A DNA stretch of 64,000 nucleotides from Liolophura sinensis (lineage: Eukaryota > Mollusca > Polyplacophora > Chitonida > Chitonidae). The stretch spans positions 19,353,501 through 19,417,500 of the forward strand of contig NC_088303.1 in NCBI RefSeq assembly GCF_032854445.1. Direction: 5' to 3'. The position numbers were made by a program, and so were the translations under genes. This document shows positions 34,295 to 48,121 of the stretch, piece by piece (position 1 is the first letter of the stretch; the number at the start of each line of letters is the position of its first letter). The notes under the pieces were generated by a model. The model made no database searches and had not been told where the DNA came from. It was given only the letters and a program-made list of their open reading frames with translations.

Positions 34295-34412
34295 TTCAGT
34301 TGGCAGGAGTGCTGCACTTTTGAATTTCAAGTTCAAATCCTATTGTGACCCAGTCTGGTAGCAGCCGGCGGATGAAATTTTCTTGAGTACGGCACAAAAC
34401 ACCAATGAAATG
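34295..34412 (+). mobile_element. SINE-derived fragment, plus
   Basis: AGTTCAAATCC resembles a B box. TTTTCTTGAGTACGGC with AAAACACCAATGAAAT is the main SINE tail. The middle of the element is missing or diverged. Confidence 0.6.
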
Positions 34413-34850
34413 AATAAATATTGTGACCGTCACAAAAGGCCATGCTTCACTTAGATAGATTAATTGCTCCATAACTGACCAGATGAGTCTATTGATTCTA
34501 GAAATAAAAAGCAACCGGTTTTCTCATACAAGTGAAAAGTGATGTAGCCCATCACTTCCAACAAAATAAAAATTGCCTCGGCAAAAGCTGATTGATCACA
34601 TGTGATCAATAGTTTCCTTTGTTAAAACCTGTGTTCCATGAACAAATTTTGTAAAATTATGAATTATCTTGATTTTGAACCATATCAGGAGTTAAGGCCC
34701 ATTGGTTAATTACAGGGATCTTGGTAATGCCTCATGCTCATGCCAGTGTTGTATAATTGATAAAATAACCCAGTGTATGGCACTGAAGTTCCTGCGTCAA
34801 ATCATACATTGTGGGCTCCTGCTGTCGAGTGGAAATTTAGTGTAGTGTTA

Positions 34851-35070
34851 TTCAGAATGAATTCATTTATTTATTTGAGTGGTTTTTTTTATGCTGCACT
34901 CAAGAATATTTCACTTATGCGGAAACTGGGCAGAACTCGGGGTGAAATCCAGGGGAGAGGGAGAGGAAGCCAGCATGAGCTGGACTTGAACTCACAGCGA
35001 CCGCATTGGTGAGAGGCTCCTGGGTCTGCATGCTAACTACCTTGGCCACGGAGGCCTTTTTCAGAATGAA
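34851..35070 (-). mobile_element. SINE with internal deletion, 11-bp TSD
   Basis: Flanked by TTCAGAATGAA at 34851-34861 and 35060-35070. Both tail and tRNA head are present in minus orientation, but about 70 bp of the middle is missing. Confidence 0.88.
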
Positions 35071-35659
35071 AGAGAGATGATGGCAGCTTTAGGAGTGAAG
35101 GAAACCATTGTGCCCCAAGTATACTGCTACTCTTTTTTTAAAGTACTCCTGATTGACTTTAAGCAACATCTGCACTTGGGTGAGAATTTAATGCCAGTAA
35201 CCCCATTGATCAAGAGCAGACGTGTACAGTGAGGAAACAGTTTAACCGATTGAAACAGCAAACGCTTTAAGATGAAAGTAATACAAGCATTCTAAAAGTA
35301 AACAAAAGGGAGACTCTGTACATACTGTCTGACATCATACCTGCTTTTTTACTTGAAACCAATTGTATAGAGCTGTCACAAAGTTCATAAAACAAGTTCA
35401 ATGGACAAAGGAGTTTTTTCTGTTGCCTGTAGCTGTGGATGCTCTAGAATACTTGTGTTCAAATTTACGAGGTGAAAAAGTCTCTTTTCCTGTTCATTAT
35501 TTTTTTTTTTGTTTCTATTCTTTTCTTTTGTGTGGGTGTGAGGCTTTTCTACCAGTTAATTTTAATCAGAGTGGCTTTGGAATTAGTAGTGTCTATAGCT
35601 CTGTTCACATTTATGTGTTTAGATTGCCTCGACATGCTTCTTGTACCTTTAATTCAACT

Positions 35660-35960
35660 GTCCTGCCCATTGTTTACTTATTCATTTATTTATTTGATTG
35701 GTGTTTTACGCCATACTCAAGACTATTTAACTTATACGATGGCGGCCAGCATTATGGTGGGTGGAAACCGGGCACAGCCCAGGGGAAACCCACAACCATC
35801 CGCAGGTTGCTGGAAGACTTTCCCACTTACTGCCGGAGAGGAAGCCAGCATGAGCAGGACTTGAACTCACAGTGACTGCATTGGTGAGAGGCTTCTGGGT
35901 CATTACGCTGCGCTAACGCGCTAACCGACTGAGCCACAGAGGCCCCGTCCTGCCCATTGT
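35660..35960 (-). mobile_element. Full-length SINE, minus, 14-bp TSD
   Basis: Flanked by the perfect repeat GTCCTGCCCATTGT at 35660-35673 and 35947-35960. The body is close to the copy at 4431, and the tRNA head is intact (CTAACCGACTGAGCCACAGA). Confidence 0.93.
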
Positions 35961-38109
35961 AATGTGGTCTGTAGGATATGAGGATACAATTTTTCAGAGG
36001 TATCTTTAATTTACCTTTATTAAGTTGTCAGCTATTTGTGGATATATTAATTTGTCTCCTTCTGCATTTTTTTTAATAGTCTTCATTTATACAGTGTAAA
36101 TTCCTCCCAATTGATAAAGTATCAGTCAGCTATATCAGCTTAGTTCATCTTAGATTAATATGTGCACGTTTGTTGTGAAAATCTGGACTAAAACTCTGAC
36201 AAAAGAATAAATGTCAAATACTGTTATTTATTTGTGTGATCAGATGCCATTTGTCTCAGTGTCGGCACAGCTTTAACTTGTCATGTCCAGAATCAAGGAG
36301 CATAAACATTTGCTGCTTTGTACAGGTAATCTTGTGTATTTCCCAGAAATTATGACTTCCTTTTAATAATTCTGTTTTTGAGAAGTCTGTCCTTTCAAAG
36401 AAGGACGACTTACTTGACTTTTTAGGTGTCACCGTCACAATAAGGTATTTATGTACAAGATGGTTTTTTGCAGGATAGTTCACTGAATTGCAGTACCATC
36501 AGTGTCATCCAAACCCTTGAATCTTAACCATGCCAAAGCTCTTTTGTCCATTAAAGTGTCAGGCTTTCTTGGATGTCACTAGGCCGCCAGATCCAAAGGT
36601 TTATGTTACCAGTTCTGTCAAACCATACAAGAGTACAAGAGTACCGTATCTCGTTTGACCTGGTTTGCTCAGTTAGAGGAAATGTGTGAGTGAAAGGCTT
36701 GTCTTAGTGCACGGGATGAGGATCAGGGAGCTGTCTAGGGTGAAACATTGACAGCCTTGTTAAGGAGTCATCTGGCTACATCTCCACATATCCTACCCAT
36801 TCCTATCAAGTGTCACTTGTTATAAACGCTTCTGTTGGAATACAAAAGCCGTGTTTACTGGCAGCTTGCCAAACAGTCAAGTGATGCACATGGGTTTTTC
36901 ATGGATGCTGTTTTCATCTTAAGGGTGATACACTATGTTCTGAACTTCCTGCATAAGTTGACAAGAAAGGAAACAATTTGGTTTTTAGCTCGCTTGTAAG
37001 AAGTTATCTCCTGTATGATGGCAATCATACATGGATCTCCAACATACAGCAATAGAAAGCTATGTTTTGTTTGTGTTTTTTGATATTTCTTTTTGCCTGT
37101 CTACATTCACAAAGGGCTTACTGATGGAAGGTTGAACTGTTTTATTACTTTTAGTTTTATAGGCTTTGTGAATGTTTTTTAATGATTTTAATTGATAGAC
37201 CTTCAATTCAAAAATTTACCACTTATATAAACATCAGTTTGTTTTCTGTAGTAAACATTTTCTCTAGAAATTAAGCCTCCATGCAGGGCAACAGTTTTTG
37301 CATACAGGGTTTCTGTGACATTATGGCTGATGAGATTTATGGATTTGGCCAGATTTAGAATTTTTGTAAATCAGGATAAGTTGGGCTACAATTTTTATGC
37401 ATGTGTCTACTTACATGTAGGAGAACAAGGAGGGTATTGGGTTCCTCTGGCGATTTTACCATTTTCCTGTCTGGTGGACACACAATGAGATTGATTGCAT
37501 TCATTTCTCCTGTAAACATGGATTTCTACAAGCCTTTCTTGTAGGTCTACAGTTTCTTATGCAGTCACTTACCTAGATAAGCTTTTTGTCTCTCTAGCTA
37601 CTTTACCAAATTGGTAGAGTGTAAAATTTTACCTTGGTGTATACCAAATTATCTGGTATATACACAGTATCTGTAGAAAACTTTCCACATCTGTATTTGT
37701 AGTACTAGGAGCTTTGGCACTGGCTGATGCATATGTCTTCCTTGAGACGGAATGTTTAAATGATCCACGCTGAGATTGACTGTTGTCAACTGAGTATTTG
37801 CTTAGCCAATCAGAGGGCTGCAGTGACCACCCTTAGTAAACACCAATCATGGGATGCGATTTGCCATAGCTCAACATTTGCTCAGCCATTCACAGCGTTG
37901 GAAAAACTACCTCAGTTTTGAGCTTGACCTTCCCACAGTGATGTCTTATTCACCATAACACTTTAAAACTTTTATCTTTATTCTGATTCCATTGTCTAGT
38001 TGACTACTACAGTAGGCAGTTGGTGGGATTCTCTGAGTGCCTATTTGTAATTTTGGGAGGAAATATAGCTTGTGGAACTAGGGCAACATTGAGTGCATTG
38101 TAACTCGTT

Positions 38110-38445
38110 TTGTTTATTTGTTTGGATGGGAGTGGTTCATAGGACTCAAGGTACCGGTTCAATCCTGGCGTTAGGCACAGAAATTATGCATTGGCCCTCT
38201 CTTACTATAAATGATTAACGATGCCCGTGTGGCCATTTGCGTAATCTCATATCCATTGAGAACTATTCGTTTTCCATCAGGGTGGTGTGCATAAACTGTA
38301 TGTCACAAGTGGGAAAATTTGTCAGTAACTTCATTGCCAAGGGTCAGTGGTTTACACAGGGAATTGCGGTAATCTTCACCCATAACATTGAGAGCATTCA
38401 GTGTGATTGATGTGTGAGTGTGTCGTTAAACAAAAACCAACTACA
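38110..38445 (+). mobile_element. Possible SINE of another family
   Basis: CCGGTTCAATCCTGG resembles a B box and GTGTCGTTAAACAAAAACCA resembles a SINE tail. The A box is unclear and no TSD was recognised. Confidence 0.3.
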
Positions 38446-41054
38446 TAAATCATATGTTTGATCGTAGGTTTACGCGTCACCTTGCTGAAGAATATTTGAC
38501 TTAGAAGGCCATCTACCAGCTTTATTGAATCAGTGACAGTTAGATTTGACAGCACCAGCTTCGCATTGCTCTATGTTCTTTTGCAATGAGAGCTACATTT
38601 TAGATAACTGAGCCAATGTGCAACTTTAACTGGAGTGAAAAAATGAATGATTATGGCTTTTTGGCCATATTGCAGCCATGTTCTTGGCATGTTTGACAAA
38701 TATGAAATATTTTTCAGTATCACGTCTTGATCACCCCAATTTTAAGCTCGCAAACCCCTGGCCCAGCCCCCTAAAATGAGAAAAAATATACCCCCTTTGC
38801 ATGTAATAACATTGACGTTTAGTGAGGTTTCAAAAGAACGCTGTTTTTTTATTGAACCTTACAATCTAGAGATGACCCCAGCATTGGGATCAAGCTGTTG
38901 GCAGTTGTACTGGCTAAACTTTGGGCAATTTTCTCTGGCATTTCAGGCCAGTTATTTTTAGAGGCTTGCTATTGTATCTGTGAGTAAGGTGCCATTTCCT
39001 CTTGTCTTTGCGTGTGCGGATTTATCTCATGGATATTATGGAGGCAGGTGAAGGTTGGGGCATTACTTGACTCGCTTAATTGGGTGTCCTCAGGGCTCTC
39101 TTTTATCACTGATAATAAGGGCTAGTAGTTTTTTTTTCTGACATCTGTGCCATGTAGTTCTATTAAAGTGTATGAACCAAACTGAAATAATGGTCTCTGC
39201 ATTTTTGGTCTGCTGATTTAGAGTGCTGATCACTGCCTTTGTACTTTAAATCAATGTTTGTACCTGGGATTGTGTGTGTCACTTATTCCTGTGGTTCCTT
39301 CAAACATACTAGTATGTTAACCAATGAAACAGACTTTTACAGCATTATTATTCTCCAGTAAGATTCATGTCTTATACTTTGTGTTTTGTCTTAAATTGTG
39401 ACGGGGGTAAAATTAAGAAATTCTTGGGTAGAATATGTGTGTTTACATATTTTACGGCAAACCATGAGAACCTTCCCATGGTTAATAAGAGTGAAGACAT
39501 ATTTAATATTGAGATTCTTTAGGCACACAGGCATCAAGTTTGTATGTAATAAAACAGTTAGCTAATGATGTACATATAGAGCTACCTTACTATATTGTGC
39601 CAGTTGTAAGTGTTAAGTTATACAACAGTGGGAAATTGGAAGATTAAGTCTGTGGATCTGGAACTAGACGTTCAAGTTCTCGAGAAAAATGGAAGAAGAA
39701 AGAAGAACTACATGAGGTGTCTGGCAGGCCGACTTCATGGTGTACTTATAAAATGTCAGTTACATGTAATGACATACTTCTGTTTTATAGGCAATACCTG
39801 AATTGTCTGGATAGATTAAAACGCTCTCAGACCGACAGGCTGGCATGCTAAGAATAGCCCATTGTTACACAAGACTTTCAGAAACCCTAACAGCTTGCCG
39901 ATAAGTTAATTGTATTACAATCAGATTACCTCTAGTTCTGCAAGTTTCTGGTTGGAATAAAAAAGGTTTATAGGAATAAAGGGATGATTCATTGTGTCAA
40001 GACATAGGGTTGTGCTGAAAATGTCAATGAATGTATGTATCTGTAATGATGACAGATTCATAATAAGCTGGCAATCCAAGCTGTTCTCTGGCTGAAATGC
40101 AATTATTGTGTAAGATTGACTTTGACCATTTGAAATCTGCCCTGAAATATTGCACAGATGTAAAGATATAACCACTGTAAATCCAAGATGACAGCGGCAT
40201 ACAAGGGAAAGATAGGATCCAGTTTTCTTCCCTGGCAGATCAATAAAATAATTGTACAAGTTTGTACAAGTCAATCCGTCTTTGATACTCGATTTCTTGC
40301 CTGACTAGTATCCGTTGACCACACTGACCAGATAAACATATTTACAGCACATGATAACTTTATACAAAATCATCTGCTCTGTGAGGTTCGGTTTTGTTGG
40401 CACAATACCATATGTGCTTGAAACTGGGATGGTCAATACATACAGTGTTCGACAGTGTTTTCAGTAGAAACCTTCCAGCTGAAGACCACTCGCTGCCACA
40501 TCATTTACCTTATCTTTTCTACTGACCCAGTTAGCAAATTCCTCTTTTTGATATCTTTTAATATTAATTGCCATATCTTTAAACTTACTGTAAAGAATAA
40601 TTAAATTTATAGACATGCTTATGTTTGGAGCAGAAAAACTTTTCATTGCTATGCAGTTTAATTGTAAGATCACAATGTTTTTTCATGCATAGCAACTTCG
40701 GATTTATTTCTTGCGACATTTTGATTTTGATTCATTGTTATCATAACACCGTTATCAAACGTGATCATGAACAGTTAAATTATGATCATCAGTGCTCATA
40801 AATTAATTAAGTTCTTCTGATTTTGATTCCTTCTTGTCATATTCTTTGAACTGTCCAGCGGCAAGCCAGCCCAACCAATCTCTTTGCAGATTTGAAGACA
40901 GTTCAGACTAAAATGTAGGCATAATAATGGCTAATATACCACCCACTGGAATGTTGGCATGAAGATCCTCTGTGTCTACAACTATTGATAGTCAGTGTTC
41001 TGGTGTCATTTCTGTATTTTATTTCTTGTTGTAGTATGCACGTACGCTTTCAAT

Positions 41055-41345
41055 ATGTGGACAGGAATTTGAAATTGTTTGCATAATTTATGGCCACATT
41101 ATCATTAGCACAAATTGCTGCATGTGTCCCTCTCCCCCAGATGCTCCATGAGTTTTGCCATGCAACCTCTGTTTAATGTGTCCCTAAAGAGACGAAATCT
41201 TCTCAGGATGCTTGTTTTATGAGGTTTTTAAATTTGGCTTGTGGACAGGAAATTAAAAGTGCTCGCATAATTAGAGTCCACTTTATCATTTGCATCACTG
41301 GCTACATGTATCTTCCCCAAATGCCCCACAGCCTTTGACAAACAG
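41055..41345 (+). repeat. Diverged tandem duplication
   Basis: Two units about 187 bp apart (from about 41055 and about 41242) share GTGGACAGGAA, GCATAATT, TTATCATT and a CCCCAGATGCTCCA-like block, with perhaps 70 percent identity by eye. Confidence 0.5.
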
Positions 41346-41360
41346 CATGAATGTTCAAAA

Positions 41361-41447
41361 TGCCTGAAGGAGACCTCCTCTTGATGCTTGCTTTGTGTGT
41401 TTTTGGACCATGTTTTCAAGGATATATCACTTCTAGCTGTGATGGCT
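41361..41447 (+). repeat. 87-bp perfect direct repeat, copy 1
   Basis: Identical by eye to 43155-43241. It contains GGAGACCTCCTCTTGATGC and ends in GTGATGGCT. Confidence 0.9.
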
Positions 41448-43154
41448 GTTGGGTTTATCACAAGAAGAGTCTGGACACTGCCTGGACAATGGTCTGGTGA
41501 ATGGCTAGTCCAGACTCCAGAGTGAGGACAGTCGTGTTCAACTCGAGAGCTAGTATACATTAGTTTGCAAACTACCAAAATGCGCCTGTAATAGAACCTA
41601 GAATTACTTTTAGCTTTTGTCTCTTCAACATACTCAAGACTCAATCTGGAGTTAAAGTGGGAGAAGTGGTACTTATTTCTCCTGTGCTCAAGCTCTGCTT
41701 GGGTGAGGCATTTAGGGAATGGCGTGGTATCTGTTTGGTCCGTCATTATACTGACAGCAAGCAGTGTGTCAAGTGTAGAGCATCATCACGACAGTATTCT
41801 TCACACAGATTGTGCAGTGTGAAATATTGTTTCTCAGCAGTTTCTTCAAAATTCTAAAACTGGCACATGCATGAACAGGAGTCAGTCTGATAAATGTGCA
41901 GTTAAACCCTGTTCAAAAGCGGGATTTCACCTGATTTGAAATTTTCTCTGGGTATTTGTATATATGATGTCATTAGGACTTTTGTGCTTCATGGAAACAT
42001 TGAAAAAATACAGAAATAATATTGGAGTGGATATAAAGCTAGAACAACAAAAGGAAAAAAAAAAAGAAACCTAACAGACAATGATGTATGAGTTTACTTC
42101 TTTGTATTTGTTTTAAGTACAGTACTGTCAGCTTTATCACCAACTAGTAGAGCTTGGAACAAAAAAAAAGCAGGCTTCACCTATACTAGTTTAGAAGTTT
42201 TCAGTCTGCAAGTCCTAGGCCTCTGGTATTATACATGTTTATGCAATGCTCTTGACACAGTGCTTAAATATTTATATGGAAAGCTTCTGATAACCAGTTT
42301 AATTGCATCTGTAGTAAAAGTAAAAGATAAGATTTGTTTTAAAAAATCACATTCAAAATTACATTTTCATGTCTGAGAAAACATCACTTTTACCCAAAAG
42401 CTTTGAGAACTAATTTTTTTTGTTTTGAATATTCAAGGAACATCTGAAAGATTCACTCATTTTGCTTTATTCAGATAAGTGTTCCCTGTAAAATTTTACC
42501 AAGTGTAAAGTTTTTAAATTTGATATGATCTTGTTATGGTCTCCTCCAGGACAGTGGTAATCTGATTTTACTCCATTGCATAAGTTTTTTTTTCCAATAT
42601 AAGTAGCAGCTTTTGTAAATTATTAAGCTAAAGATCTATTATTCTGTTTGGTGTTTGCCCTGAAGGTTGTGTGAAAATAGCCTTTTTACAACTATGCGTT
42701 CATGCGTGCCACAGAAAGAGATATCCTTTATGTACATGTAATGTATTTTATAATTTTGATGTTTGTATCTGTGTGTTCTTGTATAACTTGTTTGTCTCTT
42801 GTGATGGGTTCATTTGGTTTTACACATGCACATATAGTGGTCTTCAGCATGTGAAATTACTCAGGAGAGACATCTACAATGTTTTTTTAAGGAAATTGTC
42901 AGGAATCCGCGTACAAAAAGACCCTTGAAATCTGTAGCCAAAATTACTTTTTTCTCTGGTCTTTAGTGGGCAGTTTGAACGGAGTCTTTGACACAATAAA
43001 AGTCGCTGTTTTTTTCATCCCTAAACTTCATTTAATATTAGAGTTTTGAAAATAGTATTCAGTGGGTTTTTCTCGCCTCCAAGTGAGACAGTTAAGAAAG
43101 AGCAGGTACTTATAACACCTCATTTTCACCTGGTCTACCTGTACATTGTGTACC

Positions 43155-43241
43155 TGCCTGAAGGAGACCTCCTCTTGATGCTTGCTTTGTGTGTTTTTGG
43201 ACCATGTTTTCAAGGATATATCACTTCTAGCTGTGATGGCT
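43155..43241 (+). repeat. 87-bp perfect direct repeat, copy 2
   Basis: The second copy, 1794 bp downstream of the first. It is followed at once by a small re-duplication of TTTGTGTGTTTTTGG. Confidence 0.9.
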
Positions 43242-43597
43242 TTGTGTGTTTTTGGATCTGATACACTGATATATGTTTTATGGCCTTTTCCAAGAACTAA
43301 GGCTGGGCCTAGATGTTGTAATCTGTAGCGTGTACGTTTAAGTTGGCACTGTGATCCACACAGGCTTCTCAGCTTAATATCTCAAAAGTGATTTTTCATG
43401 TTTTGTTCATTATTTATATGTGTTTCCTCAGTAAGTATTGGACATGTGGGATTGATCTTTCTCATGTGGGTATAATTTAATTCCAAGATGGCTGTAGTAA
43501 AGAGTAAAATTTGATGAAAAACGCCTCAGAACTAAATTGAGCTGATCGATTTCAAATTTGTGCAGTATTTTCCAGAGCATGAGAGAAGAATTAGGAT

Positions 43598-43632
43598 TGT
43601 CTGTTTGTCTGTTTGTCTGTTTGTCTGTGTGT
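43598..43632 (+). repeat. (GTCTGTTT)n microsatellite
   Basis: About four copies of GTCTGTTT. It sits in a degenerate interspersed repeat (about 43540-43700) that has blocks similar to 18585-18690 and 59170-59330 on the other strand. Confidence 0.7.
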
Positions 43633-44790
43633 CCCAACCAATCTGGCTTACTGAGCCATATCATATCTTGGGAACTTATATGTATTTTTCCCAAAACATC
43701 GTGTGACAACGTGAGTTGAATTTTGTGACTGATGTGCATTTTGTGTGCAGTGTAAGAGGATGGCTGATTAGAGATATCATATTTTCAACAGATGGCACAT
43801 TCCATTATCGCCATTTTGAATTCATGTGGGTAAAGCACATACTATCCCCTCTACAGTTCAAGATAGCCTGAAACAATTCATTTACATTGTAAAGTTTCCT
43901 CTGAACGGAATATTTTTGACGCAGTCTTTGCAAATTTGCAAACTTCAGTATAACCGTTGGGACCATTTGTATACTCATATTCAGTATTTGACTATTGTCT
44001 GCCTTGAAGCTCTGACTAACCATTTAATGGAAATTTGTAAAGGATATATGATATGATTTAGTGAACAGATTGAAATTTTTCATCAGCTGAAAAATATTTC
44101 AGTTATTTGACGGCTATTGGTAGAAGCAACCATGCATAGCCTCATACAACAAAACGCTCATCTTTATTGAAGTATCCCATGATTACCTGACTTGACTGAG
44201 TAAAACAAGCCAATAGTAGTATCTTTCTTCAAAGCCAGTTTGCCCCATGGCCAAAATTGGGCTAACGCTATTTCTTCCGTCTATCTGTATCTTTGCAAAT
44301 CTCTTGAATACTTTTCAGCCGGGTTTTAGTGTGAATATGTTCTGGGAAAACACTGTTCATTTTTGCTAATTTTTTCAAGGTATTGGGATAATTTAGATTA
44401 CATTTTTGATAGGCCTGACAAGCAATTTTCATTGAACTTGTACACCTAGTCAGGTAGAAAAACTTCCACACTGACATATTGTTTGAAGGTCATTGGGCTT
44501 GTACCTTCATTAGCTTGTAAAAACTATTTCTTGTAGCCAGATTTGTCAGTTTTACATCACATGCACTCCTACGCATTGCAAATGACCATATGCATTTTTG
44601 GTGACATTGGCCAGTTGTTTCAAGGTAACTGAGGTGGGTTGTCATATGTCTGGTGAGTTAAAGGAAAAGACATCTAAAAATTGAAGTAGACATCTCTAAG
44701 TAGACCACTTAAAACTATGCATGAATTATTTATTTTTTTAGATTTTTGTGAAATGAGCTAAAGGCGCTCAAACATTTGACCTCTAAGGTG

Positions 44791-45011
44791 GGCTTTACGG
44801 ACCATACTATCAGAGGTTAGGAACTCTGATGTCACAGGAAGTTTTCCCAACTCTAATCATGACATTGAATGGTGGAGTAACTCTTCATACCCATGAGTGA
44901 AAGATTATTGAAATGATGTTCCCAAAAATTCCTTCCTTCTGGTGAACATCAGGAAAAAAAGGTGATGTGACGTCAGAGTTCCTGGATACCATCAGTATGG
45001 CTCATAAAGCC
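44791..45011. mobile_element. Foldback/MITE element with about 45-bp inverted ends
   Basis: The left arm (44791-44835) and right arm (44967-45011) are imperfect reverse complements; blocks GGCTTTA, CCATACT and GGAACTCTGATGTCAC pair with TAAAGCC, AGTATGG and GTGACGTCAGAGTTCC. The interior is about 130 bp with no ORF. No clear TSD. Confidence 0.6.
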
Positions 45012-45303
45012 AATCATAGTTTTCAAATATTTGAATGCCTTTCAACACTCTCCAAAAACTCTCCATTTTACGCATAGTTTTCAGTTTTTCCTATGATGAA
45101 CCTTTCTTCATGTTGTAGCTTACTTTTACTCTAATAGAATGCTTTTCTGAAGTTAGGCTGCTCTATAAATATGTCAGCATCCAGGGATATACTCTTGTAC
45201 ATGTAAGGTGGCCAACATAAATTCATGTACCATCAGACAAAGAAATAAACTGATGGGTGAACTGTGGTCACTCAGGTTAGCAGGGCATACTCATCATCAG
45301 GTC

Positions 45304-45490
45304 TATCCTAATCCCTGAACAGTTTCACATATGAAAGAGCAACTTTCATTGCCATTTATGCACATATTTAATTGGAATTTGGAAGCAAAACTACATGGGC
45401 TGGAGTAGCGTGTTTCAGGGCTTTACAAAACGCCTACACAAAATAATGCCTTCAGAATATGCTTGAATAAATATCTTGCACACCCTCAAA
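45304..45490 (+). mobile_element. MITE family A, copy 2 (right end degraded)
   Basis: Starts TA|TCCTAATCCCTGAAC and shares CACATATGAAAGAGCAA, TTTATGCACAT, GGGCTTTACAAAA and CAGAATATGCTT with the copy at 48120. The right terminal repeat is not recognisable. Confidence 0.6.
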
Positions 45491-48121
45491 AGTAGTATAC
45501 ACACATGTATTTGGGACACAGTTTTTACTGCGCCATATCCTCTATGTTGTCCACTCTTTGTTGTCTCAGAACGGTAGCCAAGAATGGTGTCAATTCATTG
45601 AATAGATTTATTTACAACGTTAAAATTGTATCAATGCCTTTTACCTGGCTGAGCATAAAGGATACATCAAAAGGTACTATAAAAGGGTATGGTTTTAAGG
45701 AAAATGGAGAAAGAAAAAAAAATCACTGTTGATGTCACCACAGCAGGCCACTTAATTTCTGGACTGATTGCTGGGGACTTTATAGGAAAACCGTAGTTTA
45801 AAGCCATTTTTACACCCTAAGAAAAAAGCCAAGAATTTTTTTTTTTTGACCGTCTCATATACCTTGATTAAGAAATAAAAAAAACAGGTGTTTTATTCAT
45901 CCTTTAAGGATATGACTTCAACATATTAAAAGATAAAAAGAAAATTCTGAAAGGATTCTGGTTCAGTTTGTCTTTAAATTTACATACACCCTTTGATTCA
46001 TGCTCAATTTTAAAAATGTTTTGAGGGATATTTTACCAGGTGAACATTCTCTGTGTGACTTTTTAAAAATCCATAAAGTTACCTTAAAATTTTATTCTGG
46101 ACACCAAGCTTTGTGCTGGTATGTGGTAATGTGTCAAGAAAGCCACATCTTTTATACTTTATAAATTTATATGTGATACAAACTCTGAAAATGTTTACTC
46201 ACACAAAAATGAGAAAAGGCATATTTTGAAATTTCTTTATTCCATTCTTAACACAAGTATGTGAAAGTTGCAGGCCGCAGTATTGAAAACATAAAATAGC
46301 GGCATTTCTGCTGCATGAAAATCTGATGTTGCAACAGTGGGACGTGGGTAAGTTCCATGAGCAGCATAGACAACTAATATGGAATTGTAACATGTCCAGA
46401 TTTATTACAGACATATAAATTCACATCATAGCAAAAAGGTTTGTAACAATGGAAGCAAAGAATTCTTGAGTTAAAAAAATTATGAATTTACATGCAGCTG
46501 CCCATCAGGCTGGAAATAGCCTTTGTTCTAGAAAAATTATCCAACATGATTTTGGAAAGTCTCAAGTCATAATTAAGTTATAATCAAATTATGTCCTCTT
46601 CACTAGGTCTTTGTAAAGTTATTTTATGAAGTGCACCTCTGTACCGTAACGAACAGCATTGTTGGTAGAGGAATAATGAAATATTGTAAGAATAATAAAT
46701 TGTGCTATACACATGTTATCATGCTTCATAAATTTACAAGTGACATAATTAACCAATCTTTTTGGCAATGTTTAGTTTTTTATCTACATGTTCTACTTCC
46801 ACTTGTGAAAAGTTCAGAATTTCTGTGAGTTGTGAAACATCAGCCATATACGCTAGGAAGTACATTCTCACAGTTCAGGGAATACAAACTTTACTCTAGA
46901 TATACCTGTATATAACCGGGGATTTCAATTTTCACAGCCTTCGTTATCACACCTCAATGGGGGATTCAGTTTGTTTTACTATAGATATAAACATGAAAAG
47001 TGTGAAAAAGATCACATGAAATGTATGGAGATTTGATTAATTCTAACTGCTTTTGATTTAATGTTCACATGTTCACTGTGATAACTATAGAATTTTGCTA
47101 GTCACAGAATACTCTTCATATTTACATTTTCTGACAAAAAAAAAAGAGAAATGAATAAATATGTCGAAAAAAGAATGTTTGGTAAGAAAACAGTGGTTGA
47201 TTTACTATGAATAATAATAAGTCATTTTGCCCTCTGGTTCTCACATTTGGAACGTTAGTCTGGTTTGAAGGCTGGTGGTTATGGAAAAACTAGGCCGATC
47301 AAGCCTTCTTTTAGAGCAGATGATACATCTGCCATTAAGAAACTGTTCTGATGACATATCTCTATAAAGTTAGGGACAACCATCCCAATTTGTTTTCTAT
47401 TTTTGTCTTTACAAATGTCAGGAGTTCATTTTTTCCATTTGGTGAGCTTATAAGTTTTTGTGCCCATTTGGTAATTTCTTATGGCTTTCTGCAGTTGTCC
47501 TGGCTAATGACATCGTCTTAAGAGCTGGTATGGCTGTCAAGGAAGTTCTTTAACTATCCAGATGTCAATGTTTTTGAACCACTTTCCCATGAGTTGCATG
47601 AAAAAATGTATGCCAGGTAAAGCCGTATTTTGGTTTTTTTTTCTTACACAATGATAAATTGAGATTATAAAGTATTTTTTAGCATCAATGTATTGTCAAA
47701 TTTCATCAGAATATTTGAAATGGTTTATATACCTGTATGAATTAAATTGCATAGGTGAGTTGAAACAAGGCTATTTAGATGTGTCAATTTCATTTCATTG
47801 TCAAAATACCGGTTAATCTGAATTGAAAAGTACAAGTTTTGATAACAAACACACATGTATTAATTATTATTAAAATATTTTAAATTATAATCAGTTATAT
47901 TAATTATATGTTCCTTAAAAGCATGCTTTAAGCAGTCACCCTCATTGTTAACTTCAACGTGAAAGAAATTTAAACCTCATATTTCAGATTAAGAAAAAAA
48001 TAATGTTTCTATGAACAAAAAATTCACATGCTCTCAATGAATCTCATCATTGTGCCATAATATACCTTTTAATGTGTACTCAAGCATTTGCTGGATACAA
48101 TATGATATGTGGAAAGTTAGT

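Noticed and set aside
41228-41746. 172-codon minus-strand ORF
   Set aside because: It overlaps the diverged duplication and the 87-bp repeat, has no recognisable domain, and its composition does not look conserved.
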